Positions 53,102-61,911 of a DNA stretch of 64,000 nt are shown here, piece after piece; positions within the stretch are counted from its first letter, which is position 1, and every line of letters starts with the position of its first letter. Source of the DNA: DATMER01 sp034667225 (lineage in GTDB: Bacteria; Acidobacteriota; Thermoanaerobaculia; Multivoradales; UBA5704); the NCBI GenBank assembly GCA_034667225.1, contig JAXDKG010000060.1, positions 160,601 through 224,600 on the forward strand, given 5' to 3'. The position numbers and the translations under genes were made by a program. The notes below the pieces were generated by a model. It had not been told where the DNA came from, searched no databases, and saw nothing but the letters and a program-made list of their open reading frames with translations.

Positions 53102-55168
53102 ATGCCCCTTCGCCCACTGCGCTTCGCCGCCCTCGCGTTCCTCGTCCTCGCGTTCCTCGTCCTCGCTGATAGGGCGAGCGCCAGGCGTCCCATGATTCCC
53201 GAAGACCTCTGGGCCATGGAACGCGCCGGTTCCCCTGCGCTCTCTCCCGACGGCAGGCAGGTGGTTTTCACCGTCACTCGCTATTCGATGGAAGAGAACA
53301 AGGGGGACAGCGACCTCTGGCTCGTCCCCGCGGACGGCAGCGCTCCCCCCCGCCGCCTGACCTGGAATCCGGACGCGGACAACAGGCCGGTCTGGAGCCC
53401 CGACGGCCGGCGCATCGCCTTCCTATCCAAGCGCGGCGACGCTCCGCCCCAGCTTTACGTGCTGAGCCTGGAAGGCGGCGAGGCGCAGCCGGTCACGAAG
53501 CTGCCCGTCGCGGTGCAGGGTCCCAAGTGGTTCCCCGACGGCAAGCGCATCGGCTTCGTGGCGAGCACCTGGCCCGACCTGAACGGCGACTGGACCGCGG
53601 TGCAGAAGCGGCTCGACGAGCGCAAGGCCGACAAGGTCCAGGGCAGGATCTCGGACACCCGCCTCCTGCGCTTCTGGAGCGATTACCGCACCGACGGCCG
53701 TTTCCATCACATTTTTTCTGCGGATCTCTCGACGGGCGAGGTCAAGGATCTAACCCCGGGGCTGGCGCGCACCCTGGACTTCCTCTCTCCCGAGTCCGCC
53801 TGGGACCTTGCGCCTGAAGGCGACGAGATCGCCTACAGCGCCAACTCGACCGAGCCGCCGTACCGGACGCTCAACTTCGACGTCTTCGTTCAGAAAGCGG
53901 GGGCCGAGCCGCGGAACGTGACCACGGCCAACCCCGCCGCCGACCTCACCCCGCGATATTCGCCGGACGGTCGCTGGCTCGTCTATCGGCGCGCCCGCCG
54001 GCCCGAGGTCGATGCCGAATTTCTGCGCCTCGCGCGCTACGACCGCCGCGGCGGCGAGGTCCGCGGCCTTGCCGAGGAGTGGGACGGCTCCCCGGACGGA
54101 GCGGCCTTCACGCCGGACGGCAGGACCCTGATCTTCAGCGCCCAGGAGAGAGGGCGCATCCACCTCTTCTCCCTCGATATGGAAGGAAGTACTGTGGACG
54201 GGGGCGCTCCGAAGCTTCTCGCCCGGGGCGGCACCGCGGGAGGAGCGCATGCGTCCGGCACGAGGATCGTCTTCGTCCGCCAGTCGATGCTGGCGCCGCC
54301 CGACCTCTTCACCCTGACCCTGGAAGAGGCCGCCGCCGGCAAGGAGCCGCGCCGGCTGACCTCCTTCAACGATGGCCGCCTCGCAGATCTCGACCTGGGA
54401 ACGGTGGGGGAAGCCACGATCGAGGGCACCGGAGGCGACCCGATCCGCATGCACCTGGTCTTTCCGCCCGGGTTCGATCCTGAGCGCAAATACCCGCTGG
54501 TGCACGTGTTCCATGGCGGGCCGCACGCCATGTCCCTCGACGATTTCCCCTTCCACTGGAACGGTCCGCTGCTCGCCGCGCAGGGATACGTCGTGGCCAT
54601 GCTCGACTTCCACGGCTCCACCGGCTACGGCCAGGCGTTCGCCGATTCGGTGCTCGGCAACCACGGGGAAAAACCTTTCGAAGACGTGATGAAGGCGACG
54701 GACTGGCTGATCGCCCAGGGGTACGTGGACGAAACGCGGATGGCCGCGGGAGGCGGCTCCTACGGCGGCTACCTCGCGGCCTGGATCCTCGGCCATACCG
54801 ATCGCTTCGCGACCCTGATCACCTTCGCCGGCGTCTACGACCTGATGGCGCAGTTCGCGTCCGATACCAACTACGTCCGGCTGAACAGCTACGGCGCGGC
54901 GCCATGGACCGATCCGGAACGGATCGATCTCTACTCCCCGAGCCGCTTTGCCGGGAGCTTCAAGACGCCCACGCTGATCCTGCACGGGGAGAAGGACTAC
55001 CGCGTCCCCGTGACGCAGGGGATCAATCTCCACGGGGTCCTGCAGGGCAAGGGCGTGCCCTCGCGGATCGTGATCTTCCCCGACGAAGGCCACGGGGAGT
55101 TCAAGCCCCAGGCCGCGATTCTCTGGTGGAAGGAGATCTTCTCGTGGCTGGACCGCTACCTGTCATGA
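53102..55168 (+). CDS. S9 family prolyl oligopeptidase/acylaminoacyl peptidase, copy 1
   Basis: The 688-aa exported peptidase follows AGGAG and has a signal peptide (ALAFLVLAFLVLADRASA). Residues 40-400 form a beta-propeller with PD40 repeats (LSPDGRQVVF, WSPDGRRIAFLS and YSPDGRWLVYRR). The C-terminal alpha/beta hydrolase domain has the nucleophile in AAGGGSYGGYLAAW and the catalytic His in DEGHGEFKP. It cleaves short peptides. It is the first of two tandem paralogues with very similar sequence, separated by 20 nt. Its start lies within 23 nt of the divergent YhaO gene start, so the two must share a very compact promoter region. Confidence 0.92.
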   Translation: MPLRPLRFAALAFLVLAFLVLADRASARRPMIPEDLWAMERAGSPALSPDGRQVVFTVTRYSMEENKGDSDLWLVPADGSAPPRRLTWNPDADNRPVWSPDGRRIAFLSKRGDAPPQLYVLSLEGGEAQPVTKLPVAVQGPKWFPDGKRIGFVASTWPDLNGDWTAVQKRLDERKADKVQGRISDTRLLRFWSDYRTDGRFHHIFSADLSTGEVKDLTPGLARTLDFLSPESAWDLAPEGDEIAYSANSTEPPYRTLNFDVFVQKAGAEPRNVTTANPAADLTPRYSPDGRWLVYRRARRPEVDAEFLRLARYDRRGGEVRGLAEEWDGSPDGAAFTPDGRTLIFSAQERGRIHLFSLDMEGSTVDGGAPKLLARGGTAGGAHASGTRIVFVRQSMLAPPDLFTLTLEEAAAGKEPRRLTSFNDGRLADLDLGTVGEATIEGTGGDPIRMHLVFPPGFDPERKYPLVHVFHGGPHAMSLDDFPFHWNGPLLAAQGYVVAMLDFHGSTGYGQAFADSVLGNHGEKPFEDVMKATDWLIAQGYVDETRMAAGGGSYGGYLAAWILGHTDRFATLITFAGVYDLMAQFASDTNYVRLNSYGAAPWTDPERIDLYSPSRFAGSFKTPTLILHGEKDYRVPVTQGINLHGVLQGKGVPSRIVIFPDEGHGEFKPQAAILWWKEIFSWLDRYLS

Positions 55169-55188
55169 AACTTTCAGGAGGTCTCCGC

Positions 55189-57225
55189 ATGCTCGTTCGC
55201 CCTGTCCGTTTTGCCGCCATCGCCTTCCTCTGTTTCGCAGCCATGGCTTCGGCGAAACGCCCCATGACTCCCGAGGACCTGTGGGCTATGGAGCGCGCCG
55301 GCGCGCCCGCGCTCTCCCCCGACGGCAAGCAGGTGGTCTTCACGATCAACCGCATCTCGGTCGAGGAGAACAAGGGGGACAGCGACCTCTGGCTCGTCCC
55401 GTCGGACGGCAGCGCGCCGCCCCGGCGCCTGACCTGGAATCCGGGCGCGGACGGCGGGCCGGTCTGGAGCCCCGACGGCCAGCGCATCGCCTTCGTCTCG
55501 AAGCGCGGAGAGGCTCTGCCTCAGCTTTATGTGATGACCCTGGATGGCGGCGAGGCGCAGCCGGTCACGAAGCTGCCCGTTGCGGTACAGGGCCCCAAGT
55601 GGTTCCCCGACGGCCAGCGCATCGGCTTCGTGGCGAGCACCTGGCCCGACCTGAACGGCGACTGGCCCGCGATCCAGAAGCGCCTCGACGAGAACAAGGC
55701 CGACAAAGTCCAGGCCAAAGTCGCGGACACCCGCCTCCTGCGTTTCTGGGACGAGTACCGCACCGACGGCCGTTTCCATCACATTTTCTCGGTGGACCTG
55801 GCCACGAGCGAGGTGAAGGATCTGACCCCCGGCCTCGCGCGCACCATGGACTTCCTCTCTCCCGAGGAGGGCTGGGATCTCTCGCCCGATGGCAACGAGA
55901 TCGCCTACAGCGTCAACAACACCAAGCCGCCGTACCAGACGATCAACTTCGACGTCTTCATTCAGAAGATCGGCTCCGAGCCGCGAAACGTGACCGAGGA
56001 CAACTCCGCTCACGATCTGGCTCCGCGCTACTCGCCTGATGGCCGCTGGATCGTCTACGGCCGCAATCGCCGGCCCGACATCGATCCTGACTTCGCCCGG
56101 CTCGCCCGCTACGACCGCCGAAGCGGCGAGACCCGCGTCCTCGCCGAAGACTGGGACGTGCAGGCGGACGGCTCGACCTTCACACCGGACGGCAAGACCC
56201 TGGTCTTCCATGTCCAGGAGAAGGGGAGGGTCCATGTCTATTCGATGCCGATCGAAGGAGGGGCTCCGAAGCTCCTGGCGAAGGGCGGCACCACGGGCGG
56301 AGTGGATGTAGCCGGCAACAGGATCGTCTTCACCCGCCAGTCGCTCCTCGCGCCAGCCGACGCCTTCACGATGACCCTGGATGCAGCGGGGGAGCCGCGG
56401 CGCCTGACCACCTTGAACGCCGAACGGCTCGCGGAGATCGATTTCGGAACGGTGGGCGAGGCCACCTTCCAAGGAGCCGGCGGCGACCCGGTCCACATGC
56501 ATCTCGTTTTTCCGCCCGGCTTCGATCCGAAGCGCAAGTGGCCCCTGGTGCACGTGATCCATGGAGGACCGCACGGCGCCTCGCTGGACGACTTCCACTA
56601 TCGCTGGAACGGAGCGCTGTTCGCCTCGCGCGGTTACGTGGTCTCCATGGTCAACTTCCACGGCTCGACCGGCTACGGCCAGGCCTTCGCGGAATCGATC
56701 CTCGGCAACCACGCGGATAAACCTTTCGAAGACATGATGAAGGCGACCGACTGGCTGGTCGCCCAAGGCTACGTGGACGAAAAGCGGATGGCCGCGGCCG
56801 GAGGCTCCTACGGCGGCTATCTGGTGGCATGGCTCCTGGGCCACACCGACCGTTTCGCCGCCCTGGTGGACCACGCCGGCGTCTACGACCTGATGGGGCA
56901 GTTCGCCTCGGACGACGCCTACGGCCGGCCGAACAACTACGGCGCGGCGCCATGGACCGACCCGGCGCGGGTCGATCTCTATTCGCCCAGCCGCTACGCA
57001 AAGAGCTTCGAAACGCCGACGCTGATCCTCCATGGCGAGAGGGATTACCGCGTACCCGTGACGCAGGGGATCAACCTCTACGGCGTGCTGCAAGGCAAGG
57101 GAGTCCCCGCCCGCATCGTGATCTTTCCCGAAGAGAACCACTGGGTGCTCAAGCCCCAGGCGGCCCTCCTCTGGTGGAAAGAGGTGTTCGGGTGGTTGGG
57201 GAAGTATCTGGGAGAGCCGAGATGA
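55189..57225 (+). CDS. S9 family peptidase, copy 2
   Basis: The 678-aa paralogue follows AGGAGG and has a signal peptide (AAIAFLCFAAMASA). It keeps all propeller repeats and the hydrolase domain of copy 1, including AAAGGSYGGYLVAW. The catalytic His segment changed from DEGHGEF to EENHWVL, which retains the His. Near-identity over long stretches indicates a recent tandem duplication. Its stop overlaps the start of the SDR gene as ATGA. Confidence 0.92.
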   Translation: MLVRPVRFAAIAFLCFAAMASAKRPMTPEDLWAMERAGAPALSPDGKQVVFTINRISVEENKGDSDLWLVPSDGSAPPRRLTWNPGADGGPVWSPDGQRIAFVSKRGEALPQLYVMTLDGGEAQPVTKLPVAVQGPKWFPDGQRIGFVASTWPDLNGDWPAIQKRLDENKADKVQAKVADTRLLRFWDEYRTDGRFHHIFSVDLATSEVKDLTPGLARTMDFLSPEEGWDLSPDGNEIAYSVNNTKPPYQTINFDVFIQKIGSEPRNVTEDNSAHDLAPRYSPDGRWIVYGRNRRPDIDPDFARLARYDRRSGETRVLAEDWDVQADGSTFTPDGKTLVFHVQEKGRVHVYSMPIEGGAPKLLAKGGTTGGVDVAGNRIVFTRQSLLAPADAFTMTLDAAGEPRRLTTLNAERLAEIDFGTVGEATFQGAGGDPVHMHLVFPPGFDPKRKWPLVHVIHGGPHGASLDDFHYRWNGALFASRGYVVSMVNFHGSTGYGQAFAESILGNHADKPFEDMMKATDWLVAQGYVDEKRMAAAGGSYGGYLVAWLLGHTDRFAALVDHAGVYDLMGQFASDDAYGRPNNYGAAPWTDPARVDLYSPSRYAKSFETPTLILHGERDYRVPVTQGINLYGVLQGKGVPARIVIFPEENHWVLKPQAALLWWKEVFGWLGKYLGEPR

Positions 57226-58049
57226 GCGACGTTTTCGTAGTCATCGGAGCTGGGTCGATTGGTCAGGCGATCACCAGGCGGGTGAGCGCGGGAAAGCATG
57301 TTCTGCTCGCTGATCTAAGAGAGGAGAACGCCAACGCTGCCGCGAAAACCCTCAGCGATGCCGGTTTCGAGGTAAGCACCGCCCGGGTCGATGTCTCTTC
57401 ACGCGAATCGGTCCATGCCCTCGTCGAAGTAACAAGATCTCTTGGCCCTGTAACGGGCATGATCCATGCTGCCGGTGTGTCCCCAACGCAGGCATCGCCG
57501 GCCACAATCCTGAAAGTCGACTTGTATGGCACAGCGCTCGTGCTCGAGGAATTTGGCGACGTGATTGCGCGCGGCGGAGCCGGCGTAGTTATCGCATCGC
57601 AGTCCGGACACCGCCTGCCCGCCTTGACCGCGGAGCAGAACAAGGCCTTGGCGACCACGCCGGCTGACGAGCTGCTCGCACTCCCAATGCTTCAGCCCGA
57701 CCAGGTGACGGACCCGCTTCACGCCTACCAGATCTCCAAGCGAGCCAACTCGCTGCGTGTCATGGCCGAGGCAGTGCGCTGGGGGAAGCGCGGCGCACGG
57801 ATCAACACGATCAGTCCAGGCATCATCATCACGCCTCTGGCCAAGGACGAGCTTTCCGGCCCGCGCGGGCCCGGATACCGGCGCATGATTGAGCTATCTG
57901 CGGCCGGGCGCGCTGGAACTCCGGATGAGGTCGGAAACGTTGGTGCCTTGCTTATGGGGCCGGACGGCGCGTTTATTACTGGTAGCGACTTTCTTATGGA
58001 CGGCGGGGTCACAGCTGCCTATTGGTACGGCGATCTTGCACCAGCGTGA
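57222..58049 (+). CDS. short-chain dehydrogenase/reductase
   Basis: The 275-aa SDR has the cofactor motif VVIGAGSIGQAI, ADLREENA after strand 2 (which favours NAD), and MIHAAGVSP in place of NNAG. The active-site residues are Ser in SQSGHRLP and YxxxK in AYQISKRAN. SPGIIITPL and the C-terminal GSDFLMDGGVTAAYW are typical of classical SDRs. Its ATG overlaps the stop of the S9 copy 2 gene. Lower GC at several positions and a peptidase remnant right after it suggest that it was inserted into a tandem S9 repeat. Confidence 0.9.
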   Translation: MSDVFVVIGAGSIGQAITRRVSAGKHVLLADLREENANAAAKTLSDAGFEVSTARVDVSSRESVHALVEVTRSLGPVTGMIHAAGVSPTQASPATILKVDLYGTALVLEEFGDVIARGGAGVVIASQSGHRLPALTAEQNKALATTPADELLALPMLQPDQVTDPLHAYQISKRANSLRVMAEAVRWGKRGARINTISPGIIITPLAKDELSGPRGPGYRRMIELSAAGRAGTPDEVGNVGALLMGPDGAFITGSDFLMDGGVTAAYWYGDLAPA

Positions 58050-58060
58050 GCGAAGTCCGG

Positions 58061-58110
58061 GGGAGTCCCCGCCCGCATCGTGATCCTGCCGGAGAGCGCG
58101 GAAGAGCGTC
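58061..58110 (+). pseudogene. short remnant of an S9 peptidase 3' region
   Basis: 25 bases from 58061 are identical to 57099-57123 in S9 copy 2, encoding GVPARIVI. Similarity continues weakly for about 25 more bases and stops. The remnant lies just after the SDR stop codon. Confidence 0.5.
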
Positions 58111-58124
58111 GCCCGGCATGCGAA

Positions 58125-58990
58125 CTCGGGCGGACCGCCGTCAAGCCGTCCACAGCCTGCCGGAGCGCGCAGCGGACGGCTCCACCCGCGCTGTGAGCCA
58201 TTCCGACCGCGATCCGGACGGTTTCAACCGCGATGTGAACGGCTCCGATCGCGATGTGAAACGTCCGGATCGCGGCGTAAGCCGTCCGCAACGGGATGTG
58301 AAACGTCCAGATCGGGATGTGAAATGTCCAGACCGCGGTCCGAGCCGTCCAGTCCCGGTGTGAAACGTCCCGACCTGGATGTGAGCCGTTCCCATCGCGG
58401 TCTGAGCCGTCCGCAACACGATCGGAGCCTTCCACATCGTGGTCGAAGCCGTTCCCATCGTGGTCTGAAGCGTTCACAACGCGATCGGAGGCGTCCAGAC
58501 CGTGGTCGGAGCTGTCCGCATCGGGGTAGCAACCGTCCGGATCGCGGCCGGAGGCGTCCGCATCGCAGTCCAGGTCGTCTGGAAGGCAGTCGGAGGTGTC
58601 CACATCACGGTTGGAGGCTTCTCGACGGGGAAGGCGGCGTTCGTTCCGCGGCCGAAGGCGTCCGGATGGTAGTTGGAGACATTCCCGTCGTAATCCAAGG
58701 CATCCATTTCGCGGTCGAGCCGTCCGCTTCGCGTCCGGATCGGTCCGCGCCGCGTCCGGGAGAGTCCGAGAGAGGCCGCGGACTGTTCTCTTCGGAAGCT
58801 TTCCAGCCCGTTGCACGAACGGGTCTCGCTCCTTTGCCCGGAAAGCATCCGCGACCGTCCGGAAGGGTTGCCGGATCAATGGGGCGGGTCTCCCGGCGGT
58901 CCGGAAGCTTTCCCGGTCTCACGGAAGGTTGCAGGATGGTCCGGCAAGCTCCCTGGCTCAGCTCGGCGTGACACCCCGCGGACCTTCCTC
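58125..58990. repeat. array 4: longest 21-nt repeat array
   Basis: From about 58180 to 58640 some twenty units step by exactly 21 nt with one 20-nt step. A typical unit is GTGAAACGTCCGGATCGCGG or its variants (GAGCCGTCCGCATCGCGGT, GGAGGCGTCCAGACCGTGG). Beyond 58640 the consensus decays, but GTCCGGAAG-type units remain at 21-nt steps to about 58990. The array follows the SDR gene and the S9 remnant. No CDS is supported within it. Confidence 0.85.
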
Positions 58991-59541
58991 GTTCGCCGGG
59001 AAGCTTAGCTGGACCGGGCCGTCGTGCTCAGGGCCCAGCGGACGCCCTCTGAAGTTGGTTGCTTATGCGTCACGCTGCTGACACATAAGTCCCCGTGCTT
59101 CCCTGCTCCATGAGAGGGATCTCGCGTTGCTGCAAAAAGATGGCCCGATCCAGGCATTCTCTTATACGGTCGCATAAGCGCCCGGCGGAAGGCTTATGCG
59201 ATACTCTACGTGTGTTGACCTATCGGCGGCAGAGGCGTACCATCAGCTAAAGCGCAGAAACCACGAGTCTATCGTTATGTTGCTATCAGTCAACGGGGTT
59301 GCTAGTTGTTGTGGAAAGTCGTTGAGTATTGGGTAAGAGGTTATAGCACCGGGGTAGCACTGGATGAGTCGAGAGAGAATTCAGCTATTTCGCCTTCACT
59401 CGCTTCTCGCCAACTGTGCTTCGCCCAGAAGAATCCCGGCCTCTTGAATGCGTTTGCAGCGGACACCTGAGCTTGCGTTCAGAAGCCGCTGATCTCCCAA
59501 GCCGTTATACGTCTTGACCATGAGCTTGTAATGGAGCTGGC
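58991..59541. other. gap upstream of the second cassette cluster
   Basis: No gene is supported. The gap contains GCTTATGCGTCA (59061-59072) and a perfect 10-bp inverted repeat TCGCATAAGC/GCTTATGCGA (59170-59179 and 59192-59201) with a 12-nt loop. GTTATAC (59504-59510) is an R'-type box 32 nt before the TIR gene. The sequence from about 59200 on is lower in GC than the backbone. Confidence 0.5.
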
Positions 59542-60741
59542 ATGAAACTATTCATTAGTTGGAGCGGCGAGCGTAGTCAAGCGCTAGCAAAGGCACTACA
59601 TGAATGGTTACCTCTCGTGCTTCATTATGTGGAGCCTTGGCTCTCCGAGGCGGATGTCTCTGCTGGAGACCGATGGGCGCAAGCCGTAGCGAAGGAGCTT
59701 GAAGCATCTAACTTTGGAATAATATGTGTAACTCCCGAGAACGTTGGTTCGCCTTGGGTGCTGTTTGAGGCCGGGGCGCTGGCAAAATCGATGCAGGGGG
59801 CAAAGGTTATCCCCTTTCTCTTAGACCTGGAATTTAGCGATATTACAGGTCCTCTGGCACAGTTCCAAGCCAAGAAAGTTGAGAGAAGCGGTCTAGGCGA
59901 GATAGTCCAGTCGATCAACCATGCAACAGATCATGCGATCCCCGACGATCGGGTTCGCCAGTTATTCGTAGCTTTGTGGCCGGAGTTTGAAAAGCGGATA
60001 GGAGAAATTCCTAAGGAAGTCCCAACAGAGAGGCACATGCGGCCGCATCATGAGATTCTTGAAGAACTCGTTACCAGTGTGAGGGGCTTTGACTCGCGCT
60101 TCCGCGATCTTGAAGGTAGAGTGGCTCAGCGCCTTAACACGTCCGATCTAGACCCGGCACAGGTTTATGCTACCGAGCCGGGGGAGGCGAAGAGCGCAAT
60201 TCTTGCCCAGTTCTACACAGCTGAGTATGCAGCACTCATGGGGCGGGTGTCGTCTTGGGAGAGCTTCCAGTACGCGGCTTGGCCCATTCTGATAGCGGCC
60301 TTGTTCTTCCTGTTTCAAATAGAGAATATTCCTTTGAATTATCGCTGGTGGGCGGCGTTGATAAGCTTTCTACTGATGTACGTGGCGCATCAGGGCACAA
60401 TGGTTAATATGCTCTATTCTGTCCTTTTCATTGAGCAAGACCTCCGGCCGCTCGCAGGCGCACTCATTGGCACCCAGAACTTCTGGATCTATGAACGCAT
60501 CCGAGAGAGGGACTTTCCCTCTAATCCGGCATGGTCGCCGGAATGGCCAGTAGTTATATCCTTTGCAGTAATCGGGTTGGTTACGGGAGGTCTTGCTTTT
60601 AAGTATGGTCTCAACTGGCAGGACGCCGCATGCTTTTCGATAGCTATAGTTCTCGGCATGTTTATGGTGATCTTAACCCAAAGTGCTAAGCGGGTGAAGA
60701 GGAAAATAAGGCACGAACTCCTGAAGTGGGCTATCCTCTAG
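59542..60741 (+). CDS. cassette gene: membrane-anchored TIR-domain protein
   Basis: Residues 1-140 are a TIR_2-type domain: start MKLFISWSGERSQALAKALH, and PWVLFEAGALAKS with the putative catalytic Glu at residue 76, the position used by NAD-cleaving TIR enzymes. A helical linker (160-220, EILEELVTSVRGFDSRFRDL) leads to four membrane helices at about 240-390 (WPILIAALFFLFQ, WWAALISFLLMYVA, VVISFAVIGLVTGGLAF and FSIAIVLGMFMVIL). It is flanked by matching boxes GTTATAC and GTATAAC, so it is a single-gene cassette. Membrane TIR effectors act in several anti-phage systems; that role is inferred here. Confidence 0.85.
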   Translation: MKLFISWSGERSQALAKALHEWLPLVLHYVEPWLSEADVSAGDRWAQAVAKELEASNFGIICVTPENVGSPWVLFEAGALAKSMQGAKVIPFLLDLEFSDITGPLAQFQAKKVERSGLGEIVQSINHATDHAIPDDRVRQLFVALWPEFEKRIGEIPKEVPTERHMRPHHEILEELVTSVRGFDSRFRDLEGRVAQRLNTSDLDPAQVYATEPGEAKSAILAQFYTAEYAALMGRVSSWESFQYAAWPILIAALFFLFQIENIPLNYRWWAALISFLLMYVAHQGTMVNMLYSVLFIEQDLRPLAGALIGTQNFWIYERIRERDFPSNPAWSPEWPVVISFAVIGLVTGGLAFKYGLNWQDAACFSIAIVLGMFMVILTQSAKRVKRKIRHELLKWAIL

Positions 60742-60786
60742 AGCCGGGCGATAAGGATCCGCAGTGAAAGAAATCAATGTGAAAAC

Positions 60787-60877
60787 GTATAACCTCCGCT
60801 TGGGGCGGGGTGGCGGACGACGATTCGGTACTTTAGGCGTCCGTGACCGCCGGCCGCTCATGCGCCAAGCGTTACTG
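60787..60877 (+). mobile_element. attC-like site after the TIR cassette
   Basis: R'' GTATAAC (60787-60793) is the exact complement of GTTATAC at the 5' boundary of the same cassette. CGCTTGG (60797-60803) is mirrored by CCAAGCG (about 60865-60871), followed by GTTACTG as R'. The 91-bp length fits attC. The same R' sequence occurs at the 37.5-kb site. Confidence 0.7.
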
Positions 60878-60977
60878 CCCGTGGCAAAAGTAGTTTTGGC
60901 GAAAACGACCCATTGATTCCAAAGGTTTACGAGCGCAAAATCGGCCTTGAGAGCACTTCTGCCACGGGCTGTTAGGC
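60871..60977 (+). mobile_element. second attC-like structure or gene-less cassette
   Basis: GCCCGTGGCA (60877-60886) and TGCCACGGGC (60960-60969) form a perfect 10-bp inverted repeat, extended by AAAGT/ACTT with one gap. It ends in GTTAGGC (60971-60977), a perfect GTTRRRY. It directly follows the previous site, so about 100 bp without a gene may be an empty cassette. Confidence 0.55.
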
Positions 60978-61008
60978 GCACCCTGGAGACCATCAGAGGA
61001 GTGTAAGT

Positions 61009-61911
61009 ATGGCAAGGAAAACAGTGCCGGATCTCAAAGAACTCTTCAAGCAGGCGGCTGAGATCGCAAAGCAGGTTCCGGAGAGCATGCAAGATGCGGC
61101 TTTTAACCGAGCGCTCGAGATGCTGGCGGGCGATGCGCCGGAGCAGCCCGAAGCTCGCCGATCAACGCCACGACGGACAGCAGGTCCATCAAAGGGCAAG
61201 CAGGACCGGTCCAGCTCCGCCGACCAGCAAACATCCGCTGGGATGTTGGTCGAATCAATCGAATCGACACAGCACCCTGGAGTTACATCCAGTGCGAAGG
61301 TTCTCGACCGGTCACTGATGATTCTCCAGATTGCGCGTGAATACCACGGTGTAGATGGTCTGAGCCCGAGCGAGATTTCCAGCATACTGACTGACAAGTT
61401 CCGGATCAGCACATCAGCTGCCGCCGTTAGCACGGCTCTAGGGAAGGCCACGCACCTGGTGAACCGTGTTCCGAGAGGGAAGGGTTTTCAGTACCGTATC
61501 ATGGCACCGGGAGAGAAATACTTATCCAGCCGCGATGGTAAAGCATCGCCCTCGCCGAAGCGACCTTCGAAGAAGAGGGCGAAGTCGAGAACAGAGAAAA
61601 AAGCTAGCGTCCCAGAGAAAGAGCCAGCACCAAAGGCCACCACGTCCAAGAAGCGGAAGTCGAAATCGTCAAAGAAGAGCACTACGAGAGCGGCGCGCCC
61701 TGGTCCGGGAGCAATGCTGCGAGAATTGATCGCGGCTGGCTTTTTCTCGAAGGCAAAGACCATCAGCGAGATTCAGGAGCACGCGGAACACAACCTAGCT
61801 CACACGTACGGAGTTAATGAACTCTCGACGCCCTTGCGTCGAGCGATTCACAGCAAACTTTTAGTGAGGGCGAAGAACTCTGATGGCCAGTACGAGTACA
61901 CCAGCAATTAA
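61009..61911 (+). CDS. cassette gene: two winged-helix-like domains joined by a Lys-rich linker
   Basis: The 300-aa protein starts after AGGAG. A short helical region (10-45) and a disordered stretch (46-85) precede a winged-helix-like domain (about 98-165, SLMILQIAREYHGVDGLSPS...GKGFQYRIMAPGEKYL). A very basic linker (170-225, rich in KKRAKSRTEKK and SKKRKSKSSKKS) leads to a second small helical domain (about 230-300, GAMLRELIAAGFFSKAKTIS). It probably binds nucleic acid. Its last 29 nt overlap the next gene, so the two are translationally coupled. No family recognised. Confidence 0.7.
   Translation: MARKTVPDLKELFKQAAEIAKQVPESMQDAAFNRALEMLAGDAPEQPEARRSTPRRTAGPSKGKQDRSSSADQQTSAGMLVESIESTQHPGVTSSAKVLDRSLMILQIAREYHGVDGLSPSEISSILTDKFRISTSAAAVSTALGKATHLVNRVPRGKGFQYRIMAPGEKYLSSRDGKASPSPKRPSKKRAKSRTEKKASVPEKEPAPKATTSKKRKSKSSKKSTTRAARPGPGAMLRELIAAGFFSKAKTISEIQEHAEHNLAHTYGVNELSTPLRRAIHSKLLVRAKNSDGQYEYTSN

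Noticed and set aside
58019..58879. 286-codon minus-strand frame over array 4
   Set aside because: The product is a 7-residue repeat dictated by the 21-nt period with no start signal; it is better explained as a repeat array.
20635..58990. CRISPR arrays at the four repeat regions
   Set aside because: The period is only 21 nt, units are degenerate throughout, there are no constant repeats alternating with unique spacers, and no cas genes are present.
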